Assembly: GCA_003220975.1 (NCBI GenBank)
Contig: QHTX01000168.1
Coordinates: 1-13,531, forward strand
Direction of reading: 5' to 3'
Length of the DNA stretch: 13,531 nucleotides
Source of the DNA: Gemmatimonadota bacterium
GTDB taxonomy: Bacteria > Gemmatimonadota > Gemmatimonadetes > Gemmatimonadales > GWC2-71-9
Position 1 is the stretch's first letter; every line of letters begins with the position of its first letter. The translations under genes were made by a program, and so were the position numbers. The notes beneath the pieces were generated by a model. The model was not told the origin of the DNA and made no database searches. It saw only the letters and a program-made list of their open reading frames with translations. Of this stretch, positions 6,139 through 12,166 are shown in pieces.

Positions 6139-6887
6139 GGCCGCACCGCGTAGCCGCGCCCGCGCAGATAGGCGCGTGCTTCCGGGACGGTGGTGCCGCG
6201 GAAGTGGAACAAGGTGGCGGCGAGGACGCCGTGGGCGCCGGCGTCGAGCGCCTGCGCCAGATGCTCGAGCGTCCCCGCCCCGCCCGACGCGATCACCGGA
6301 ATCGGCACCGCCTGCGCGACGGCCCGCGTGAGGGGGAGGTCGTAGCCGCGCCGGGTGCCGTCGGTGTCCATCGAGGTCAAGAGGATCTCCCCCGCGCCGA
6401 GCCGTTCCAGTTGAACCGCCCAGTCCACCGCGGCGAGTCCCGTGGGCTCCCGGCCGCCGCGCACCACCACCTCCAACCTACCCGCGTTTCGCTTCACGTC
6501 CAGCGCGGCCACCACGCACTGCCGGCCGAACGCGTCGGCCAGCCGGGTGACGAGCGCCGGGTCGCGGACCGCCGCGGTATTCACCGCCACCTTGTCCGCC
6601 CCCGCGCGGAGCACCTGCTGCGCGTCCGCCACGCTGCGGATCCCGCCTCCTACAGTAAACGGAACGAACAGCCTGTCTGCGACGCGGCTCACCAACTCGA
6701 TGAGCGTGCCGCGCTCCTCGTGACTCGCGGCGATGTCGAGGAACACGAGCTCGTCCGCTCCCTCGGCGTCGTAGCGCGCAGCCTGCTCCACGGGATCGCC
6801 CGCGTCCCGCAGCGCCTCGAACCGCACCCCCTTCACCACCCGGCCCCCCGCCACGTCCAGGCACGGGATGAGCCGCCGGGCTAGCAT
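6135..6887 (-). CDS. hisF: Imidazole glycerol phosphate synthase cyclase subunit HisF
   Basis: With HisH, converts PRFAR plus ammonia into imidazole glycerol phosphate and AICAR, step 5 of histidine biosynthesis in the cytoplasm. 250 residues, a (beta/alpha)8 barrel of usual length. Catalytic Asp 11 is in RLIPCLDV and Asp 130 in VVAALDVKR. Phosphate-binding loops TVGGGIRS (78-85) and IASGGAGT (199-206) are visible, as is the conserved TSMDTDGTRRGYDL. The start ATG at 6887 gives the canonical MLARRLIPCLD and overlaps the NUDIX stop by seven bases. A longer reading frame further upstream runs inside the NUDIX gene and is not needed. Its stop overlaps the ATL start. Its partner hisH lies one gene upstream, separated by the NUDIX gene, where hisA would be expected. 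Confidence 0.97.
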   Translation of the reverse strand: MLARRLIPCLDVAGGRVVKGVRFEALRDAGDPVEQAARYDAEGADELVFLDIAASHEERGTLIELVSRVADRLFVPFTVGGGIRSVADAQQVLRAGADKVAVNTAAVRDPALVTRLADAFGRQCVVAALDVKRNAGRLEVVVRGGREPTGLAAVDWAVQLERLGAGEILLTSMDTDGTRRGYDLPLTRAVAQAVPIPVIASGGAGTLEHLAQALDAGAHGVLAATLFHFRGTTVPEARAYLRGRGYAVRP

Positions 6888-7372
6888 ACCCGCAACACGT
6901 CGTCCAGCAAGCCCGCGTCCCCCGACCCCAGTATTGACAAAACGTCTTCCAGTGCTCTGCGCTCCCGGGGCCAGGAGAACCGCCGGGCGGCCGCGGCGGG
7001 CGCGAGCCACTCGGCCCCATCGTGCTCGCCCGAGACCCGCGCCTCCGTTTTCTCGTCGACGAAGGCGACGAACACGGGGACGAGCGCGATCTCGTCCCCA
7101 CGGTGACGGTAGAACGCCTCGACGCGCGAGAGATTATAGAGCCGCGCGGGTACGAGCCCCGTCTCCTCGCGCACTTCGCGTAGCGCCGCCGCCACCGGTG
7201 TCTCGCCCGGCTCGATGTGCCCGTGCACCGTCTCCCACGACCCGGGACTGCGGCCGTTGGCACCCCGCCGCAGCGCGAGCACGTCGAAGTCACTGCCGCC
7301 CTTGCCGCCCTTCCCGCCCTTCCGCGGCCGCAGCACGTACACGTCCACGAACGCGACGCGCGTCTCCGTCAC
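6881..7372 (-). CDS. NUDIX hydrolase inside the histidine operon
   Basis: 163 residues with a perfect NUDIX box, GHIEPGE then RE-V-REETGL (51-73), the Mg-binding catalytic helix of pyrophosphohydrolases acting on nucleoside diphosphates linked to X. The N-terminal strand VAFVDVYVLRPRK is followed by a low-complexity GGKGGKGGS insert (about 19-27) and then FDVLALRRG. The central part (GSWETVHGHIEPGE, RVEAFYRHRGDEIALVPVFVAFV) and end (EHDGAEWLAPAAAARRFSWP) resemble the dATP/dihydroneopterin-triphosphate pyrophosphatase branch (NudB-like), but substrate cannot be read from sequence. GTG start at 7372 overlaps the hisH stop (GTGA), and the stop overlaps hisF, so it is translated as part of the his operon. 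It occupies the place usual for hisA. A role in the pathway, for example in phosphoribosyl-ATP hydrolysis, or in house-cleaning of nucleotides is only inference. Confidence 0.93.
   Translation of the reverse strand: MTETRVAFVDVYVLRPRKGGKGGKGGSDFDVLALRRGANGRSPGSWETVHGHIEPGETPVAAALREVREETGLVPARLYNLSRVEAFYRHRGDEIALVPVFVAFVDEKTEARVSGEHDGAEWLAPAAAARRFSWPRERRALEDVLSILGSGDAGLLDDVLRVC
7302..7326. repeat. Nine-base micro-repeat coding for GGK units
   Basis: The + strand shows successive CCGCCCTT-type units, read on the minus strand as Gly-Gly-Lys, Gly-Gly-Lys, Gly-Gly-Ser within the NUDIX protein. It keeps frame, so unit number changes would lengthen or shorten a loop between the first two strands of the NUDIX fold. 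Confidence 0.6.
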
Positions 7373-8004
7373 GGCGCCCACGCGGCGAACTCGCGCAGCA
7401 GCGCGAGGCCCGCGGCCTGCGATTTCTCCGGATGGAACTGCACGCCGAGCACGTTGGCCCGCCCCACGACCGTGGGAAACGCGCCGCCGTAATCCGCCTC
7501 GGCCAGATCCGTCTCCGGCGCGACGTCCGCCGGATGGTAGCTGTGCACGTGATAGAGGAAGCTCGTGCCGCCCCCCCCGCCCCCCCCGGCGAACGCGCGC
7601 GCCAGCGCGGCATGGGCCCGCCCCGCCCCGGTGAGCGCCACGCGGGCCCAGCCCACGTGCGGCACGGGCAGCTCCGTGCGGAACCGCACCACGCGCCCGC
7701 CGATGAGTCCGAGCCCCGGCACGCCGGGCGCCTCCTCGCTCTCCGCCAGGAAGAGCTGCAGGCCGAGACAGATCCCGAGCACTGGACGGCCGGCCTGCGC
7801 CGCCTCCCGAATCGCGTCGCCGAGCCCCGTCTCCGCGAGCCGGCGAGAGGCGGGCGCGAAATTCCCGACGCCCGGCAGCACCACACGGTCGGCCCCGCGC
7901 ACGACGGCGGGATCGGCGGTCAGCTCGGCCTCGGCGCCCGCTGCACGGAGCGCGCGCAGCACGCTGCGCGTGTTCGACGCGCCGTAGTCCGCCACCGCGA
8001 TCAC
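7369..8004 (-). CDS. hisH: Imidazole glycerol phosphate synthase glutamine amidotransferase subunit HisH
   Basis: Class I glutamine amidotransferase that releases ammonia from glutamine for HisF. 211 residues. The catalytic triad is visible: nucleophile Cys 79 in GICLGLQLF, and His 191 and Glu 193 in VQFHPEKS. The oxyanion strand is PGVGNF (44-49), and the N-terminus MIAVADYGASNTRSV is typical. GTG start at 8004 shares one base with the hisB stop (TAGTG). An unusual run of seven glycines (140-146) just before the conserved FLYHVHSYHP strand is encoded by two C8 tracts on the + strand (7571-7578 and 7580-7587). The frame is intact here. Its stop overlaps the NUDIX start, and hisF follows after that gene. 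Confidence 0.96.
   Translation of the reverse strand: MIAVADYGASNTRSVLRALRAAGAEAELTADPAVVRGADRVVLPGVGNFAPASRRLAETGLGDAIREAAQAGRPVLGICLGLQLFLAESEEAPGVPGLGLIGGRVVRFRTELPVPHVGWARVALTGAGRAHAALARAFAGGGGGGGTSFLYHVHSYHPADVAPETDLAEADYGGAFPTVVGRANVLGVQFHPEKSQAAGLALLREFAAWAP
7571..7587. repeat. Two C8 homopolymer tracts inside hisH
   Basis: Eight C, one G, then eight C on the + strand. On the coding strand this is G8-C-G8, giving most of the seven-glycine run. Such tracts are prone to slippage and to sequencing error, and a one-base change would break hisH upstream of the catalytic His-Glu pair. Confidence 0.9.
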
Positions 8005-8594
8005 TACAGCGCTCCCTTGGTGGACGGCACGTCCGTGACGCGCGGGTCCGTGCCCGTGGCCTCGCCCAGGGCGCGCGCCGCGGCCTTGAAAACGGCCTCG
8101 ACACAGTGGTGCGCGTTCTGGCCGCGCAGCAGGTCCAGGTGCAGCGTCAGTCCCGCGTGCGTCGCGAGTGCGCGGAAGAACTCGGGGGTGAGCGCGGGAT
8201 CGTAGTCCCCCAGCCGCTGGGCCGTCGGTGGCTCCGCGTGGTAGGCGACGTAGGGCCGGCCGCTGACGTCCACGACGACCCGGGCGAGGGCATCGTCCAG
8301 CGGCACCGTCGCCTCGCCGTAACGGCGGATGCCGCGCCGCTCGCCCAGCGCCTGGGACAGCGCCTGGCCCAGCACGATCCCCACGTCCTCCACGGTGTGG
8401 TGCTGGTCCACGTGGAGGTCGCCCCTCGCGGCGACCTCGAGGTCGAAGAGCGCGTGGCGCGCCAACGCCTCGAGCATGTGGTCGAAGAAGCCGATGCCCG
8501 TCTTGACCTGCGCCCGGCCGGTGCCATCGAGACACACCCGCACCCGCACTTCGGTCTCCTTGGTCTGGCGCGTCACCTCCCCGGTGCGGCTCAT
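8004..8594 (-). CDS. hisB: Imidazoleglycerol-phosphate dehydratase HisB (monofunctional)
   Basis: Dehydrates imidazole glycerol phosphate to imidazole acetol phosphate, step 6 of the histidine pathway. 196 residues, the size of the single-domain enzyme; the HAD histidinol-phosphate phosphatase domain of enteric HisB is absent. Metal-binding motifs are visible: FFDHMLEALARHALFDL, the HVDQHHTVEDVGIVLG cluster and GQNAHHCVEAVFKA near the C-terminus. ATG at 8594 overlaps the hisC stop as ATGA and gives the usual start MSRTGEVTRQTKETEVRVRV. A longer upstream extension of the frame lies inside hisC in another frame and is a shadow. A histidinol-phosphate phosphatase must be encoded elsewhere if the pathway is complete. 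Confidence 0.97.
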   Translation of the reverse strand: MSRTGEVTRQTKETEVRVRVCLDGTGRAQVKTGIGFFDHMLEALARHALFDLEVAARGDLHVDQHHTVEDVGIVLGQALSQALGERRGIRRYGEATVPLDDALARVVVDVSGRPYVAYHAEPPTAQRLGDYDPALTPEFFRALATHAGLTLHLDLLRGQNAHHCVEAVFKAAARALGEATGTDPRVTDVPSTKGAL

Positions 8595-9685
8595 CCGAGG
8601 ATTTCCGCCAGCGCGCGGGCCACGGCCGTCACATCGTCTTCCGTGCCGGCGGTGATCCGCAGGCACCCCTCGAGTCCGGGTCCCCCGGTCGAGACGTCGC
8701 GCACCAGGATCCCGTACTGCTGCATGAGCCGGGTGAACACCTCGTTGGCGGGCCGCGCCTCGCAGCGGATCAGCACGAAGTTCGCGGCCGAGGGGAAGGC
8801 GCGGAGCCCGCCGATCGCGCACAGCTTCTGGTACAGGAGATCGCGGTTGTGCCGCACCTCCTCGGTGCGCCGGGCGAGGACCTCGCCTGCGTCGAGCGCC
8901 GCGACCGCGGCGGCGAGCGTCACCCGGTTCACGTTGTAGGGAAGCTTCGCCTTCGCGATCTCCGCCGCGACCGCGGGGTGCGCGAGCGCGTAGCCGAACC
9001 GCAGCCCCGCGAGCGACATCGCTTTCGAGAAGCTGCGAAGCACGACGAGCCGGGGGTTTGCCCGCAGCAAGGGGATGCCCGTGGGCCCGCCGAAGTCCTG
9101 GTACGCCTCGTCCACCACGACCAGCGCGTCCGTCTCCGCCAGCAGCCGCTCGAGCGCGCCCTCGGGCAGCGGCGTGCCCGTGGGATTGTTGGGAGAGTTC
9201 ACGACGACCAGCGGGGCCCCCGCCTCGCGCGCTGCGCCGACCAGCCCGTCTACGGCGAACGCGAAATCGGGGCCGAGCGGCACGGGCACGTGGCGGCCGC
9301 CGAACACCGCGACGAGCAGCCGGTACAGGCTGAACGTGGGCACGGCGGTCACCACCGGCGTTCCCGCGCCCACCGTCACGGCCAGCGTCGCCTGGATCAA
9401 CTCGTTCGACCCGTTGCCGACGAGCACGCCCTCCGCCACCCAGCCGTGCCGCGCGGCGAGGCGCCGCACGAGCTCCGCCGGGGTGAACGGCGGATAGCGA
9501 TTCCACGGCTCCTCGCGCAGCGCCGCAAGCACGGCCTCCTTCACAACGGGCGGCGCGTCGAACGGGCTCTCGTTCTGGTTGAGCTTCCGGGGCGCGGGCG
9601 GCGCGTCCAGGGTGTACGCGGTCTGGGCGCGGACGGAGGGCTTGATCAGCGCCAACGCAGCAGCCGTGGCGTCGAGTCGGGACAC
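8591..9685 (-). CDS. hisC: Histidinol-phosphate aminotransferase HisC
   Basis: PLP-dependent class II aminotransferase (fold type I) that converts imidazole acetol phosphate to histidinol phosphate, step 7. 364 residues, normal for the family. The sequence shows KLNQNESPFDAP near the N-terminus, the cofactor-binding SPNNPTG (164-170), VVDEAYQDF, the PLP lysine Lys 221 in SFSKAMSLAGLRFGY, and Arg 343 in CLRIT for substrate carboxylate. I chose GTG 9685, giving MSRLDATAAALALIKPSV. The only upstream alternative, ATG 9772, would run into the preceding ATPase-receiver gene. There is no purine-rich ribosome binding site: the 34 bases before the GTG are pyrimidine-rich on the coding strand. It opens the his cluster and is 34 bases after the pilus/secretion ATPase gene, so it may be read from the same transcript. 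Confidence 0.96.
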   Translation of the reverse strand: MSRLDATAAALALIKPSVRAQTAYTLDAPPAPRKLNQNESPFDAPPVVKEAVLAALREEPWNRYPPFTPAELVRRLAARHGWVAEGVLVGNGSNELIQATLAVTVGAGTPVVTAVPTFSLYRLLVAVFGGRHVPVPLGPDFAFAVDGLVGAAREAGAPLVVVNSPNNPTGTPLPEGALERLLAETDALVVVDEAYQDFGGPTGIPLLRANPRLVVLRSFSKAMSLAGLRFGYALAHPAVAAEIAKAKLPYNVNRVTLAAAVAALDAGEVLARRTEEVRHNRDLLYQKLCAIGGLRAFPSAANFVLIRCEARPANEVFTRLMQQYGILVRDVSTGGPGLEGCLRITAGTEDDVTAVARALAEILG

Positions 9686-9719
9686 GGGAAGGCCGGGGAA
9701 GGGGGAAGGGTGGTACGGC

Positions 9720-11984
9720 CTACCGCCGGCGGCCCAGCACGGCTTCGAGCCGCGCCGACAGCGCGCGGGCACGGAACGGCTTCGTCAGGAAGTCGTCGGC
9801 GCCGAGCTCGAACACGCGGACTTCGTTGTCCTCGTCGCCCTTCGCGGTCAGCACGATCACCGGGATGTCGGCCGTGGCGGGGCGCGAGCGCAGGTGCGAC
9901 AACACCCCGTAGCCGTCCAGGCCCGGCAAGTTGAGGTCCAGCACGATGATGTCCGGCCCCACGCGGTCCACCTGGTCGAGTGCCTGCACGCCGTCGCGCG
10001 CTTCCGTCACCGCGTAGCCGTCCCGCTCGAGCAGGTCGCGCATCACCTTGCGCAGGCTGTCCTCGTCGTCCACGAGCAGCACCTTGACGGCGATCTCTCC
10101 GTGCGGCCCCGAGCGTCGCGGCGCCGGCGGCTCCTCGAGCAGCTCGAAGTGCGCCGTCAGCGGCGCGGGAGCGGGCGCCCCGGGCGGCGGCTGGGCCGCG
10201 ATCGTCCCCGGCACCGGCGAGTAGCGCGGTTGGGGGATCTTTCCCGACGGGCGGCGGCCGCTCTCCACGGGCGACGGCGCCACGGTGTCGTCCTCCTGGG
10301 GCACGTCCACCACGCGCATCAGCTCGTCGACGGTGGACTCGCCCCGCAGCACGTGCGCCAGCCCCGAGTCCCACAGGCCCTTCATGCCGGCCCGCCGCGC
10401 CGCGGCGGCGATGTGCTCGGCGGTCTCGCCCGCCGCGACGCGGCGCTCCACCTCGGGCGTGACCGGCAACACCTCCACGATCGAAAAGCGGCTGCGGTAG
10501 CCCGTCATGGCGCAGTCCGGGCAGCCCGCCGCGCGATACAGCGGCGTCCCCTTGGGGATCCACCGCTTGAGCCGGTCGGGCGGCGTCTCCATCCACACTT
10601 CCTTGCAGGTGGTGCACAACCGGCGCATCAGCCGCTGCGCGACCACGCCGCGCAGCGCCGCGGCGATCTTGTAGGCCTCGACGCCGATGTCCACGAGGCG
10701 GGTGACCGCGTTGGCGGCGTCGTTGGTGTGCAGCGTCGAGAGCACGAGGTGCCCGGTAAGCGACGCCTGCACGGCGATCTGCGCCGTCTCGCGGTCGCGG
10801 ATCTCGCCCACGAGGACCACGTTCGGATCCTGCCGCAGGATCGAGCGCAGCGCGGCGGCGAAGGTGAGCCCAGCCTTCTCCTGCACCTGCACCTGCACGA
10901 TCCCCTGCATCCGGTACTCGACCGGATCCTCCACGGTGACGATGTTCACGCCCTCACTCTTGATCAGGTTGATGCAGGAGTAGAGCGTGGTGGTCTTTCC
11001 CGACCCGGTCGGGCCGGTGACGAGGATGATCCCCTCGTGGTTCTCGAGCAGACGCTTGATGCCCTCGATCTCGCTCGTATTCAGGCCGAGCGAGTCGAGC
11101 GACTTCACCGTGGCGCGCGAGTCGAGAATGCGGATCACGACCTTCTCGCCCAGCTGGGCCGGGAGCGTCGAGACGCGGAGGTCGATGGGCTGTCCGTTCA
11201 CCGCCACGCGGGCGCGCCCGTCCTGCGGCCGCAGCCGGTCGGCGATGTCCAGCGACGACATGATCTTGATGCGCGAGATGAGCGGCAGCCCCGCCTGGCG
11301 CGGAATCTTCATCATCTGGCGCAGCACGCCGTCGATGCGATAGCGCACCGCCACCCCGCCCTCTTCCGGCTCGATGTGGATGTCGCTCGAGCGCGCCAGG
11401 ATCCCCTCGGAGATGATCAGGTCCACGAGCCGCACCACCGGCCGCTGGCTCGCTTCGGCCTCGGAGATCGCGATCTCCTCCGGCGCCGGCTGGTCGGCGA
11501 GCTGCACCAGCTCGGCCGAGCCTTCCATCCCCTGGAGCAGCTTGTCGACCGCCTTCTCCGGGCGATACAGCTCGTCCAGCTTCTCGGAGATCTTCGAGGG
11601 CGCGAGCAGCAACGTGCGCACCTCGCGCGCCGTGGCGAACGCGAGCGCCTTCTCGGCGTCGAGATCGAACGGGTTGGCCGTCGCCACCTCGAGATAGGAA
11701 TCGGTGACGCGGAGCGGCAGCACGTGAAAGCGGCGGGCCAGCTGCTCCGGCACTTTCTCCTTCACCGAGGGCTCGATTAGCCGGACGTCGGCGAGCTTCA
11801 ACCGGAACCGGGTCGAGAGCGCGGTGAGGATCTGCTCGTCGGTCGCAAGCTTCTCAGCGACGACGCACTCCCACAGGGTGGCGCCGGGCGCGGCCTTGCC
11901 CCGCAGCTCCAGGAGCCGATCCGGCGGGAGGACGTCCCCGAGGGAGTGCGCCAGCCACTCGTCCGGAAAATGCGTATCTGCCAT
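9720..11984 (-). CDS. GspE/PilB-family secretion or pilus assembly ATPase fused to a C-terminal receiver domain
   Basis: 754 residues. An N-terminal GspE/MshEN-type domain (about 35-145) is followed by the type II/IV secretion hexameric ATPase core (about 165-560): Walker A GPTGSGKT (324-331), Asp box VTVEDPVEYR, Walker B LVGEIRDRET (391-400), His box HLVLSTLHTND (412-422), and the zinc-binding CxxC pairs (Cys 457/460 and 488/491) typical of extension or export ATPases rather than retraction ATPases. A Pro/Ala-rich linker (about 565-630) joins it to an intact receiver (633-752) with Asp 639/640, phospho-acceptor Asp 683, Thr 713 and Lys 735. This suggests phosphorylation-controlled pilus extension or type II secretion; the cognate kinase is unknown. 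PilB and GspE cannot be separated from sequence alone and no pilin or secretin gene is nearby. ATG 11984 has no clear ribosome binding site. Linker and receiver are in one unbroken frame. Confidence 0.95.
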   Translation of the reverse strand: MADTHFPDEWLAHSLGDVLPPDRLLELRGKAAPGATLWECVVAEKLATDEQILTALSTRFRLKLADVRLIEPSVKEKVPEQLARRFHVLPLRVTDSYLEVATANPFDLDAEKALAFATAREVRTLLLAPSKISEKLDELYRPEKAVDKLLQGMEGSAELVQLADQPAPEEIAISEAEASQRPVVRLVDLIISEGILARSSDIHIEPEEGGVAVRYRIDGVLRQMMKIPRQAGLPLISRIKIMSSLDIADRLRPQDGRARVAVNGQPIDLRVSTLPAQLGEKVVIRILDSRATVKSLDSLGLNTSEIEGIKRLLENHEGIILVTGPTGSGKTTTLYSCINLIKSEGVNIVTVEDPVEYRMQGIVQVQVQEKAGLTFAAALRSILRQDPNVVLVGEIRDRETAQIAVQASLTGHLVLSTLHTNDAANAVTRLVDIGVEAYKIAAALRGVVAQRLMRRLCTTCKEVWMETPPDRLKRWIPKGTPLYRAAGCPDCAMTGYRSRFSIVEVLPVTPEVERRVAAGETAEHIAAAARRAGMKGLWDSGLAHVLRGESTVDELMRVVDVPQEDDTVAPSPVESGRRPSGKIPQPRYSPVPGTIAAQPPPGAPAPAPLTAHFELLEEPPAPRRSGPHGEIAVKVLLVDDEDSLRKVMRDLLERDGYAVTEARDGVQALDQVDRVGPDIIVLDLNLPGLDGYGVLSHLRSRPATADIPVIVLTAKGDEDNEVRVFELGADDFLTKPFRARALSARLEAVLGRRR

Positions 11985-12060
11985 GGGTTAACGTGTCTAA
12001 GCTAGTCGGCCGTGCTGCACAGTCCAGCCCGGAGGGCACTTCCAGCCGTCGGCGCCCTAA

Positions 12061-12087
12061 GAGTCGCGAGTGAACTCGCGGCTCGGC
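12061..12087 (+). repeat. REP-like hairpin, copy A
   Basis: Stem GAGTCGCGAG (12061-12070), loop TGAA, stem CTCGCGGCTC (12075-12084) with one G-T type mismatch, followed by GGC. It is matched by an inverted copy at 12128-12154 with 23 of 27 identical bases. The four differences are two compensatory pair changes at the top of the stem. Confidence 0.8.
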
Positions 12088-12091
12088 ATCG

Positions 12092-12124
12092 TCCCGTGAA
12101 CGGGAGGATCGCCACTTCAGCGGC
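12092..12124. repeat. Two inner mini-hairpins of the REP-like block
   Basis: TCCCG-TGAA-CGGGA (12092-12105) is a perfect five-pair hairpin. GCCAC-TTCA-GCGGC (12111-12124) has four of five pairs. Their loops are complements of each other, and they lie symmetrically about the centre of the outer pair (near 12108). Confidence 0.55.
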
Positions 12125-12127
12125 AGG

Positions 12128-12154
12128 GCCGAGCCGCGGCTTCAGCCGCGACTC
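12128..12154 (-). repeat. REP-like hairpin, copy A' (inverted)
   Basis: Stem GAGCCGCGGC (12131-12140), loop TTCA, stem GCCGCGACTC (12145-12154). Read on the minus strand it is the same element as copy A, with the two pairs next to the loop changed from A-T and G-C to G-C and C-G. It ends 12 bases from the stop of the barrel gene. Confidence 0.8.
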
Positions 12155-12166
12155 CGGGCCGCCTCT

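Larger units (their letters stand above)
11985..12166. other. Non-coding gap between the ATPase-receiver gene and the beta-barrel gene
   Basis: Both flanking genes lie on the minus strand, so this is the 3' region of the barrel gene and the 5' region of the ATPase gene. It holds four hairpins (listed separately) between 12061 and 12154. I see no convincing -35/-10 pair and no U-tract terminator. Confidence 0.7.

Noticed and set aside
6868..8205. 445-codon open frame on the plus strand opposite NUDIX and hisH
   Set aside because: Low-complexity Arg/Pro/Ala translation, antisense to two genes with clear catalytic motifs.
8594..9506. Upstream extension of the hisB frame
   Set aside because: Runs through hisC in another frame with Arg/Ala-rich sequence. 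The ATGA junction at 8594 gives the normal HisB start.
9579..11780. 733-codon open frame on the plus strand opposite the ATPase-receiver gene
   Set aside because: Very long, but rich in His, Arg and Leu with no recognisable motif, and it lies antisense to an intact ATPase. A codon-bias artefact.
12061..12105. Rho-independent terminator for the minus-strand barrel gene
   Set aside because: Stems are present but no U-tract follows on the minus strand, so I list the hairpins as a repeat block instead.
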